From assembly GCA_030430575.1 (NCBI GenBank), contig JAUIKF010000034.1, positions 1-64,000 of the forward strand: DNA of 64,000 bases, read 5' to 3'. Under the pieces are notes generated by a model. It was not told where the DNA came from, searched no databases, and saw only the letters and a list, made by a program, of their open reading frames with translations. The number at the start of each line of letters is the position of its first letter. Position 1 is the first letter of the stretch. This DNA is from Bacteroidia bacterium (GTDB lineage Bacteria > Bacteroidota > Bacteroidia > J057). Below, piece by piece: positions 42,719 through 51,098 of this stretch. A program made the translations under genes and the position numbers.

Positions 42719-44836
42719 ATGTCATACCGAGTAATTATACTGCTGGGGGCAGTCCTATTGTGGCTGACCAGCGCATGTAATTTTGATCCCAGGGAGCCGC
42801 TTCAGTGGCAAGCCGATCTATTGACGCCTATCGCTAAGTCCACCGTGGGCCTCAACGATGTCATCCCTGATAGTATCATGATTCCCACCAATGGACAGAA
42901 CTTTGTCTCTTTGGTATTTCGCGATTCTGTCGCCCAGACCAATCTGAGTGACCTCATCGAGATCCCAGATACCAACCTGGACATCGTCGTGACGCTGGAC
43001 TCCCTCACGCTAGACCCTGGAACGATCGTCCAGCAGGTCAGCCTTGGGCAGATCGCCCAGCAACTCATCAATAGCGGGAATTTCACCAACCGCATCATTG
43101 GTCAATTGATCATAGATTCGCATGACAGCACGCTTACCCTGCCCGATATTTCCGATTTACCTTTTGATAATATCCCCGTTGATGCCAGCCAATTTTTCGA
43201 ATTTGCCGTGGTAGAATCTGGTTACCTCAAATTAACCATCGAGAACGAATTGCCTTTGGCCATGGAGGACGTAGAGTTTTTCATTCGGAATAGTAATAGC
43301 GGTACCAATATCATCTCAGATACCTTCCCTACGATCCCTAGCAAAGGGCGCGTAGAAGAATTGTATGATATGTCGGGAAAGACGATTGAGAGTCAATTGC
43401 TAGCGAGTCTTGCCAAAGTGACCCTCAAAGGGGGCGTTTTGAAGATCGATACGAGTGATTTTATTCGTGTGACCTTGGAACCCATTGACCTCAAGGTCCA
43501 ATCTGCCAAAGCCGTTTTCCCTGGCCAAACCGTCATTGACAGCACCACGGAGATCACCTATCGCTTTCCAGATGATTTTGCAGATGTAGAGCTGACCAAA
43601 ATCGTCGTATCGGGGGGTCGCCTACGCGCCTTCTCTAAAAGTGAGATTCCCGATACGGTCCTCTTTAACTACAGTCTGCCTACGGCGGACCGCAATGGGG
43701 AAGTCCCTTCCGTGACCCTAAAACTCAATCCCGCTATGAATGGCATGCCTGCTATTCAAGAACAAACCGCTGACCTTGCGGGCTTTACCATTGATCTAAG
43801 AGGAGAAAACGGAGATATTTTCAACACGATTGTCCAGCGCTATACTGTGGACTTATTGTACTCAGGCAGACAAGTGGAAATAGACAAAGACGATAAAATT
43901 GAAGTTTCATTTGGCTTGCTGGATTTGGAGCCAGTGTATGTAGAGGGGTATATTGGGAAACAAAAGTTCGCGTTTGATGGAAAAGAAGCTATCGACATTT
44001 TTGATGACTTGGACATCGGGAGGCTGGAGTTCCAGAACGCCATTGGTCGCATCACATTCGCCAATTCTATCGGGATCGATAGCAAAGTAGACATCCGTAA
44101 CATTACGGCGCGCAATAGCAAAACCGGCAATGCTGTGCAACTCATCGGCCCGGCCAATCGCACCAATTCCTTGGTGACCGTCAACGGTCCCAATTTGCCA
44201 GATACCAACGAAGTGGTGCTTTCGCACATTGAATTCAGTGGAACCAATGGCAACCTGGATGACTTTGTTAATGTCTTGCCTGACGAACTCGTGTATGATT
44301 TTGAAATTTTGGGTAATTACAATGGCCAGCCAGGGCTGCATGACAATTTTGCCACCAACAAAAGTGAAATAGGTGCCTACGTCGAATTTGAGTTGCCGCT
44401 GGAAGGCATTGTGGAGAACTTCCGCCTCACAGACACCGCGACGCTGAGTTTTGATCCGAGCACGTCAGAAGACGTCGATGAGGTCAATGGCGGCTTCCTC
44501 CGTGCCATTATTGAAAACCAATATCCTTTCGAAGGTACGGTGACTGCCAAAATCCTCGACGAATCGAAACGCGTCATTACTGTATTGTCCCAAGATCAAG
44601 TGATCGCGGCGGGGCACATTTTTCCAGCTACTGGCAGAGTAGAACAACCCACCAAAACTGTCATGGAGAAAACCTATACGCAAGAATTGCTTCAAGACAT
44701 TATCAAAAATGGACAGTATCTCTCCTTGAATTATGTCATGCACACCAAACCTGATGGCACGCATGCCCGCATTTATTCTGACTATACCATCAAGGCTAAA
44801 TTGATTGGTCAGTTTAATTATAATTTAAAACCATAA
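42719..44836 (+). CDS. Large lipoprotein paired with DUF5723 barrel
   Basis: The 705-aa protein is taken from ATG 42719, which gives a normal lipoprotein signal (LWLTSAC, Cys20); ATG 42677 would add 14 residues. The mature part is beta-rich with repeated Ig/fibronectin-like segments of Asp/Asn/Thr-rich strands ('LEIPDTNLDIVVTLDSLTL', 'LPLAMEDVEFFIRNSNSGTNI', 'ENQYPFEGTVTAKILDESKRV'), a pattern of surface or periplasmic adhesive lipoproteins. No family is recognised. A DUF5723 outer-membrane protein follows 129 bp downstream on the same strand, so the two may form an envelope complex. Confidence 0.7.
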   Translation: MSYRVIILLGAVLLWLTSACNFDPREPLQWQADLLTPIAKSTVGLNDVIPDSIMIPTNGQNFVSLVFRDSVAQTNLSDLIEIPDTNLDIVVTLDSLTLDPGTIVQQVSLGQIAQQLINSGNFTNRIIGQLIIDSHDSTLTLPDISDLPFDNIPVDASQFFEFAVVESGYLKLTIENELPLAMEDVEFFIRNSNSGTNIISDTFPTIPSKGRVEELYDMSGKTIESQLLASLAKVTLKGGVLKIDTSDFIRVTLEPIDLKVQSAKAVFPGQTVIDSTTEITYRFPDDFADVELTKIVVSGGRLRAFSKSEIPDTVLFNYSLPTADRNGEVPSVTLKLNPAMNGMPAIQEQTADLAGFTIDLRGENGDIFNTIVQRYTVDLLYSGRQVEIDKDDKIEVSFGLLDLEPVYVEGYIGKQKFAFDGKEAIDIFDDLDIGRLEFQNAIGRITFANSIGIDSKVDIRNITARNSKTGNAVQLIGPANRTNSLVTVNGPNLPDTNEVVLSHIEFSGTNGNLDDFVNVLPDELVYDFEILGNYNGQPGLHDNFATNKSEIGAYVEFELPLEGIVENFRLTDTATLSFDPSTSEDVDEVNGGFLRAIIENQYPFEGTVTAKILDESKRVITVLSQDQVIAAGHIFPATGRVEQPTKTVMEKTYTQELLQDIIKNGQYLSLNYVMHTKPDGTHARIYSDYTIKAKLIGQFNYNLKP

Positions 44837-44837
44837 G

Positions 44838-44954
44838 GAATTATTAATTATTAAATTGACTGATTATTGATTAAAAACCAAAGAATTACTTATTGATAAT
44901 CAGTTATATACCTTGAATGAATGAATTAATCAATAATCTATCAATTAATAATTC
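44838..44954. repeat. Long AT-rich inverted repeat between lipoprotein and DUF5723 genes
   Basis: Arms GAATTATTAATT (44838-44849) with AATTAATAATTC (44943-44954), and GATTATTGATTA (44862-44873) with TAATCAATAATC (44927-44938), are both exact and in register. Together they could form a cruciform or a leader hairpin that ends 11 bp before the DUF5723 start codon. Confidence 0.7.
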
Positions 44955-44965
44955 TTTCTCCCCCC

Positions 44966-46240
44966 ATGAAAAAAATCTTTTTCCTCCTAAGTATATGCCT
45001 CTCCACCGCCACATTCGCCCAAAACGGCTTGCATCTCCAGTTTTTGCCTCAGCACAATGCCTCAACAGCTTATCAACCAGCCAATCTGCTGTTGCAGGAT
45101 TTTGAGACATTTTCTTTGGGCGCAGATGGCGCTTTCTGGATCAACAATACCTCTATCACCCTGGATGCTTTGTTCCAAAGTAATAATGTGATCTCAGAAG
45201 ACCTAAAGCTCCAAATGATCGACCAGCTAGGAACCGAAAATCAGTTCCAGCAAGGCTATCACTTGACCTTTGGAGAAGTCCATTTCAAACTGGGTAAACA
45301 ACGCTACAGCCTTTCCTATCGCGACCGCAGTGGCTTTTTTCTTCGGTTTGGCAATCCATTGACAGCGGGCTTGATCTTTCGGGGAAATGCGCCTTATGCT
45401 GGGCAGACGATTTCTGATGAGAATACCGCATTGCGTCAATACCGCATGAGTGAAGGAGCTATCGGAACAGGGTTCGAAATAGGAAAAGTCAAAGTAGGCA
45501 TTCGTGCCAAATTTCTCTATGGGCGTAACGTCACCGCCATTGATCATTTATCCTATACCCTCACTACTGCCGCCCTTGGAGACGTATTGAGCATCACCAG
45601 CGATCATGATATTTATCTACTCGAAAACAACCCTAGCCCTGCCGGCCTTGGGGCTGGCATCGACCTGGGGGCCATCTATGACCTCAATGACAAATGGCAA
45701 CTGCAAGTGTCCTTGACCGACCTGGGGGCGGTGAGTTGGGATACCGAACGCTATCAACATCAAGTCAGCTTTGATTTTGAAGGATTTGATTTACGAGAAT
45801 TGATTGATGCTAATGGCAGTGGGCAGGACTTTTTTGTAACTGATACCCTCCAAACGCTGCTATTTCCAACCAGCGAAAGTAGCCGCTACACCATGTCATT
45901 GCCTACCACCCTGAGTTTCGGTTTTTTACATCCGCTCTCGGAAAAAGCGCGCCTCATGGGTTCCTTGAGTTATGGCCTTACGGGGCAGGCGCCTAGTACC
46001 CGCTCTCCCCTACTCAACGTGGGCTACCACCGCGATTTCACCAAATTTCTCACCTTAGGGGCTAACGCCTACGGCGGTGGCATGGATCTTTTTGGGGTGG
46101 GACTATTTGGAGAGATGAATTTTGACCTTAAAAACTATCATTTGAGGATATTTGCCTTAGCAGATAACCTGATAGGAGGCGTTTTATCAGATATTGGGCG
46201 TGGTGTTTCCGCCCAAGGTGGAATAAGTATTGCAAAGTGA
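44966..46240 (+). CDS. DUF5723-family outer-membrane protein
   Basis: The 424-aa protein has a signal peptide (about 1-18) and a beta-barrel typical of DUF5723/OmpA-less outer-membrane families: 'LQFLPQHNASTAYQPANLL', 'YSLSYRDRSGFFLRFGNPLTAGLIFRGNAP', 'VGIRAKFLYGR', 'SLTDLGAVSWDTERY', and a terminal strand 'DIGRGVSAQGGISIAK'. The family has no known function; its N-terminus resembles FadL-type or Type IX-associated barrels. The upstream lipoprotein is the likely partner. Confidence 0.8.
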   Translation: MKKIFFLLSICLSTATFAQNGLHLQFLPQHNASTAYQPANLLLQDFETFSLGADGAFWINNTSITLDALFQSNNVISEDLKLQMIDQLGTENQFQQGYHLTFGEVHFKLGKQRYSLSYRDRSGFFLRFGNPLTAGLIFRGNAPYAGQTISDENTALRQYRMSEGAIGTGFEIGKVKVGIRAKFLYGRNVTAIDHLSYTLTTAALGDVLSITSDHDIYLLENNPSPAGLGAGIDLGAIYDLNDKWQLQVSLTDLGAVSWDTERYQHQVSFDFEGFDLRELIDANGSGQDFFVTDTLQTLLFPTSESSRYTMSLPTTLSFGFLHPLSEKARLMGSLSYGLTGQAPSTRSPLLNVGYHRDFTKFLTLGANAYGGGMDLFGVGLFGEMNFDLKNYHLRIFALADNLIGGVLSDIGRGVSAQGGISIAK

Positions 46241-46275
46241 TTGTATTTACTTCGTCCGATTCATACTTTTATTAA

Positions 46276-47709
46276 GTGAAACACATACAAAGCCCGTACT
46301 TGCTTGTCTTCATATTGGTCTTATTGTGCCCATTACTGGTCGCTCTCAAGCTCCCTGAAGCAAATCCGCCCAAGGCATCGGCAAGGAAGGGGCTTATCCA
46401 CAAAAAATCCATTTACGGAAAAATTTACCCTAAGTCCATCGTGCACTCAGGCAAAGGATTGTTTTTTGCCCAAAACATGATGTACCAGCATAGCATCACG
46501 GTCTACAACCGTGACTATGAATTGGTAAAAACGCTTTCAGATAAGGTCAAATTGGCTGATTATGGCCATGCAGAATTCAAAGGATTTCACCAAGGGTCTC
46601 CTGTAGAAACCGCCTTCTCTGCTGATGGAAAATTCGCATGGATCTCCAATTATCAGATGTATGGAAAAGGCTTTGACAATCCAGGGGAGGACAAGTGTAA
46701 AAAGAGTACTGATTACGACAAGAGCTATGTCTACAAGGTAGATACTGACAGTTTTCACATCCACCGCGTCGTAGAAGTAGGCTGCGTACCAAAATTTCTG
46801 GCCGTCAGTCCTAACGGCAAATACGTGCTGGTCAGCAATTGGTGCAGCGGTGATCTCAGCATCATCGATACCGAATTTGAGCATGAAGCATGTACCATAG
46901 AAATGGGCAAATATCCCCGAGGAATCGCCATCGATTCCAAGTCTCGATTTGCCTATATCGCTGTCATGGGCAGTAAAAAGATGGCAATTTTGGACTTGGA
47001 GACATTTACCCTAAGTTTCATGCAAGGGGTCGGAACCACGCCTCGCCATGTATGTATCAGCCCCGATGACCGCTTTCTCTATGCCAGCCTCAATCACGAA
47101 GGCAAGGTGATCAAGATTGACATCCAGAAAAGTAAAATCGTCGATGAAGTATTTGTAGGTGCGACGCCTAGAAGCATGATCTTGGACGACACTGGCGAAT
47201 ACCTTTACGTGGTCAATTATAAAATTGACCAGTTGACGAAAGTCCGCGTGACGGACATGAAGGTGATCCAGCAAGTGGGGACAAAGTCCAAGCCTATTGG
47301 TGTGACCTTTGACGCAGAAAAACATACCGTCTGGGTGGCTTGCTACGGCGGAGCTATCATGATCTTTGAAGATCAAAGCCTGATGCATGGCCCCCCATCT
47401 GACGAGCCTTTTATTACCCTAACGCCCTCTACCCATACGCCTAAACCCACCACGAAAAGTACTCCTGCCGTAGCAGCAAAGAAAGAAAAAGGTCCTTATT
47501 ACCTCATCGTGGGCAGCTTTTCCCAAAAATCCAATGCAGAAAAGGCCATCAAAAGGTTTGCTACCCAAGGCATCAAAACAGAACTACTTCCCAATGGCAC
47601 CGCTGGATACCGCGTGACGATGGGAAAGTATCTCAACAAAAAAGCTGCAATTGACGCAGCGAATCAATTGCAGCATAAACACAAAATCAATGGCTGGATT
47701 TTGAACTAG
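46276..47709 (+). CDS. YVTN-type beta-propeller protein with C-terminal SPOR domain
   Basis: The 477-aa protein starts with GTG 46276, as no in-frame ATG occurs before residue 68; the hydrophobic N-terminus (about 7-24) is a signal or anchor. Residues 45-370 contain seven 'GxxP..v..SPDgk.lYV.N...' repeats of a YVTN/lactonase-like propeller. A Thr/Pro linker (about 375-400) leads to a SPOR domain (about 407-477, 'YYLIVGSFSQKSNAEKAI...'), which binds glycan strands stripped of peptides at division sites. The pairing suggests a propeller held to septal or remodelled peptidoglycan. Ligand of the propeller is unknown. Confidence 0.85.
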   Translation: MKHIQSPYLLVFILVLLCPLLVALKLPEANPPKASARKGLIHKKSIYGKIYPKSIVHSGKGLFFAQNMMYQHSITVYNRDYELVKTLSDKVKLADYGHAEFKGFHQGSPVETAFSADGKFAWISNYQMYGKGFDNPGEDKCKKSTDYDKSYVYKVDTDSFHIHRVVEVGCVPKFLAVSPNGKYVLVSNWCSGDLSIIDTEFEHEACTIEMGKYPRGIAIDSKSRFAYIAVMGSKKMAILDLETFTLSFMQGVGTTPRHVCISPDDRFLYASLNHEGKVIKIDIQKSKIVDEVFVGATPRSMILDDTGEYLYVVNYKIDQLTKVRVTDMKVIQQVGTKSKPIGVTFDAEKHTVWVACYGGAIMIFEDQSLMHGPPSDEPFITLTPSTHTPKPTTKSTPAVAAKKEKGPYYLIVGSFSQKSNAEKAIKRFATQGIKTELLPNGTAGYRVTMGKYLNKKAAIDAANQLQHKHKINGWILN

Positions 47710-47714
47710 AAAGC

Positions 47715-49481
47715 TCAATTCATTTTTGCCTTCCAGAGATTTTCATAAACGGGATGTGCATCTTCTTGCTGACTAAGTTCCTTAAGGGCTGCTGCAAATT
47801 CTTCTATCAAGCGGTTCCCTTTGATCATTTGAAATAATTGGTTGACGGCACCTCCCTCATATTTAGCAGCTTCAGCCAGGCTCCTTGCGTCGGTATGTGC
47901 TTTAGCCGAAAAATAGTTTGCCGTAGTCTTGTGGCTTACATTAGGCGCAAAAAAGGCGATGCTCACTTTGGGATCTAATCCTTCTGATTCCATATCAAAA
48001 TCGAGGTCTATCGTCACGGCAACTACCGCATTTACCTCCAATTCCTTTACCAATCGCTCACTCACAAAGTCAGATGCGAAGCTAATGCTCAAGTCTTTCA
48101 TATAATCCGCTGAAGCCGTTGTCAGGATTCGCCGAGTACCTCCTGCGCCTACTTCTACAAAATTTTTGGTGACCGTATCCTGGATGGTTTTGGTGTGTGC
48201 GTACGCTTCGGCACTAGTCACCTGTGCCAGTGGCAATATTTCCCAGCCAAATGTTTGCTGCATCTCCTGCTCAAAATCAGCATATAATTTATCCGCAAGC
48301 GCTTGCCAACTCTCCTTCGTCACATTGGGAAACCATTTGGTAATGGTCGTTGTCGTGACAAGGGTTCCCGTCCTGCTGACTGAAGTCTTTTTTTGCATCA
48401 AATTCCCCCGTACGACAAAAGAAGCAACGGCCATTTTGTTGATCACTTTCACTGGTGGAGAAGCATAAGGCCCTCCTTTTTTTATGACAAAATTATATTC
48501 GCCCGTAGTCGTCAAGTCAATAGAAATGCTCGTGTTTTTGGTGGTATCAAAGCCTGCTGTTATGATTGACCCTTTGGCGATATCTCCTTCCACCGTGATC
48601 GGCAGCCAATCCATATAACAACTAAGGGTGCGAATAGCGCCAGCAGGTGTTCCATCGTGGATCTCTTCATTCACCCGATTCACGATCAACGTATTCTTCT
48701 TGGAAAATGGAGCTGGAGAGCCCTCATAGTTCAGAAAAGCTTCTTTGGGAATGACAATACGGTTCTTTGGCCTAGTGACCAACACATCATAAATAACAGG
48801 TGTGCCCACTCGCGAAATCATTGACACATGAAGCCGTGACTGAGGATCGGCATCGCCATCCACCAACTCAATAATGATATCCTTGGATCCATCTAGTACT
48901 ATCTCTTCTCCCTTCAACTTTCCATCAACAGACTTGATCTCTAGCGGGTGCGCAGGAGCTACCGTCAGCTTTACCTGATCTCCATCTGAGGAGCTAATCG
49001 TCACCGCTTTAGGGCTTCGTCCATCAGGCGAAAAGCCTTGAAAATAAGTTCCCATCCCTGCTGGTGGCATCTCTTTCCCATCTAGCAACACGTCTCCACT
49101 CGTCTCTGCTAGCCCTAGCCCAGCTCGGTTAGTCATGCCTAGAAAAACAGCATCGCCACATGTTTCCCACCCAGGCGTAGCCGTCGGGTATCGCATGATG
49201 TCCTGAGGATGTAAGTGGGCTTGATAAAATACACTGATGGATATTTCTTTTAGGTTATCTCTCTTGACATCCGTCACTGCTCCGCCTACAGCCTTTTGAA
49301 GGGCTTTCATGGGGTTAAGTTTATCCTTAAGGCTAGGTTTATAGACATGGCCACATTCGTACATACTCGTTTTGGCTTTGCCTTTAAACTTTCCCTTTAG
49401 GCCTTGTGCAGCTACTTGATAGTTACTTAGCAAACCTATTAGGGTCAAGGAGATCATGAAAAAAATTCTGATGGGATTCAT
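47715..49481 (-). CDS. Large secreted protein of unknown function
   Basis: The 588-aa protein has a signal peptide (about 1-25). The mature part is rich in beta-strands and Lys/Thr, with a central 'GSKDIIIELVDGDADPQSRLHVSMISRVGTPVIYD' region and a helical C-terminal part ('EAAKYEGGAVNQLFQMIKGNRLIEEFAAALKELSQQ'). I recognise no domain. The N-terminal basic region (KGKFKGKAKTS) follows the cleavage site. It is convergent with the propeller-SPOR gene with only 5 bp between the stops. Confidence 0.6.
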   Translation of the reverse strand: MNPIRIFFMISLTLIGLLSNYQVAAQGLKGKFKGKAKTSMYECGHVYKPSLKDKLNPMKALQKAVGGAVTDVKRDNLKEISISVFYQAHLHPQDIMRYPTATPGWETCGDAVFLGMTNRAGLGLAETSGDVLLDGKEMPPAGMGTYFQGFSPDGRSPKAVTISSSDGDQVKLTVAPAHPLEIKSVDGKLKGEEIVLDGSKDIIIELVDGDADPQSRLHVSMISRVGTPVIYDVLVTRPKNRIVIPKEAFLNYEGSPAPFSKKNTLIVNRVNEEIHDGTPAGAIRTLSCYMDWLPITVEGDIAKGSIITAGFDTTKNTSISIDLTTTGEYNFVIKKGGPYASPPVKVINKMAVASFVVRGNLMQKKTSVSRTGTLVTTTTITKWFPNVTKESWQALADKLYADFEQEMQQTFGWEILPLAQVTSAEAYAHTKTIQDTVTKNFVEVGAGGTRRILTTASADYMKDLSISFASDFVSERLVKELEVNAVVAVTIDLDFDMESEGLDPKVSIAFFAPNVSHKTTANYFSAKAHTDARSLAEAAKYEGGAVNQLFQMIKGNRLIEEFAAALKELSQQEDAHPVYENLWKAKMN

Positions 49482-49627
49482 TATGTTCGTTTTTGAAGGT
49501 TAAAGTGGCTGGTGCTGAACCAGTCCTTACGAACACAAAGGTATTTTTCAAAGAAGCTGTTGGAATCCGTAGCGCTAGGTATTTTGGGGAATTATCAGGT
49601 CTAACGTATAATTACCTTGAACATGCT

Positions 49628-50956
49628 TCAGATTTCCACCACAAACTGCGTCCCTTCTCCTACCACAGATTGTACATGAATACTCCCGCCAAGTGTATGG
49701 ATGATCTGTCGAGAAATGCTGAGACCTATGCCTGAACCTTCTTTTTTTGAGGAATAAAAAGGAATAAAAATTTGCTCCAGCTCCATCGCATCTATGCCCT
49801 TGCCAGTATCTGTAAGTTGAATCAAAACTTCTCCGCTCACTTCCTGAAGAATCGAGAGGGACAACTTTCGTTCAGCACATCCTTCCATTGCCTGTAAAGC
49901 ATTGATAATCAGGTTAATCATGACTTGTTCCAACAGCTTTGGATCAGTAATGATTTCGAGGTTTTCGGGAGTGATGTTTGCAGAAAAGGCGACAGCTTCA
50001 TCCTTTATCCGATTCCGAAAAAGTCGCTCTAGGTCCTCCACAAATTGTTTTAGGGAGATGGATTCAAATTCGGGCTGAGGTACGCGGGTAAGGCTACGGT
50101 AAGTCTCAACGAAATGCAGCAAGCCATCGCTTCGCTTCTGGATCAAGGAAATCGCATGTCGTGCGTCTTCTACTTGAACTTCTGAGAGCACAGCACCCAC
50201 GTAGTCATTTCCCTGAAAAAACATCCCTTTCAACGTCTCAGCTATCGTAGATACGGGCGTTACAGAATTCATGATCTCATGTGTAAGGACTCTAATCAGC
50301 TTTTGCCAGGCATTCACCTCTGTACGTTCCATCTCACTCTGGATATTTTGAAACGAAATCAACCGAAAGTCCTCCTCCCCCAACCGAAACGCCGTTAGAT
50401 GTAGCACCAATTGCAGGGGAACTGCCCCTTCCGCTAGTTTGACAATTCGCTTTTCTCCCGACTTCATATCCCTCACAGTCTCAGCCACGACCTTCGGAAG
50501 GGCATTCAATCGATGGATGGGATTGAGGCGAAAAAGACGTTTGGCGGCATGATTGACCAGGTTCACTTGCTCATCAGCCGTAATGGCGATCATCGCTGTC
50601 CCTGTGTGTTGGATGATCCGGTCGAGGTATCGATAGCTCTGATCCTGCGCAGCACGGATCTTCCTGAATTGAGTCAGGACTGTCTCCATCCGCTGCCCCA
50701 GTTGATCAAAGCTTTTACCTTTTCCCGTCGGAATAGCCTGCAAGCTGAAGTCATCATGCTGTATACTATCAAAAAACCGTGTCAAAAATCGATTGGTCTG
50801 TGACACATACCAGAACAGTGCGCCCACCTGTATCACTGCAAATAGCCCTACCAAGCATGTCGCCGCAATCAACTCTGTCCCCACAATCATATATGCCAGC
50901 AATAGCAAGTTGAGAAAGAGGAGACTGATACGAATAAAAAGGTTGAGGCGAAACAT
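49628..50956 (-). CDS. Sensor histidine kinase, NtrB-like
   Basis: The 442-aa kinase has two N-terminal membrane helices (about 9-27 and 31-50), a PAS-like sensor (about 105-210), a HisKA H-box VLTHEIMNS (His226) and a HATPase domain with N-box NLIINALQAM, 'LTDTGKGI', F-box 'IFIPFYSSKKEGSGIGLSISRQI'. It should phosphorylate the sigma-54 activator encoded just upstream on the same strand. The gap between the two genes (140 bp) contains a GAGACC-family repeat, which could affect their expression ratio. The input signal is not known; the very short periplasmic loop suggests intramembrane or cytoplasmic sensing. Confidence 0.9.
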   Translation of the reverse strand: MFRLNLFIRISLLFLNLLLLAYMIVGTELIAATCLVGLFAVIQVGALFWYVSQTNRFLTRFFDSIQHDDFSLQAIPTGKGKSFDQLGQRMETVLTQFRKIRAAQDQSYRYLDRIIQHTGTAMIAITADEQVNLVNHAAKRLFRLNPIHRLNALPKVVAETVRDMKSGEKRIVKLAEGAVPLQLVLHLTAFRLGEEDFRLISFQNIQSEMERTEVNAWQKLIRVLTHEIMNSVTPVSTIAETLKGMFFQGNDYVGAVLSEVQVEDARHAISLIQKRSDGLLHFVETYRSLTRVPQPEFESISLKQFVEDLERLFRNRIKDEAVAFSANITPENLEIITDPKLLEQVMINLIINALQAMEGCAERKLSLSILQEVSGEVLIQLTDTGKGIDAMELEQIFIPFYSSKKEGSGIGLSISRQIIHTLGGSIHVQSVVGEGTQFVVEI

Positions 50957-51032
50957 AGGAGGGAAAAAGGATGAATTTTGAGTTTTGAGTGATGAATTTT
51001 GAATGAAGAAAAATGTTCAGGCAAAAAGCTTC

Positions 51033-51098
51033 ATGTCTCGCAGCGAAGGCGAGTCTTCGAGCCTGAGCGATCTCGCAGTGAGCGAAGCGAACGGTCTC
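51033..51098. repeat. Half-element C (GAGACC family)
   Basis: On the minus strand the order is GAGACCGTTCGCTTCGCTCAC-type module, GAGATCGCTC module with TCGAAGACTCGC, and GAGACATGAAGC with a short AT-rich end. This corresponds to one half plus the centre of elements A and B. The TGAGACC at its edge supplies the stop codon of the NtrC-like gene (51097-51099). It lies inside the regulator-kinase operon. Confidence 0.8.
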
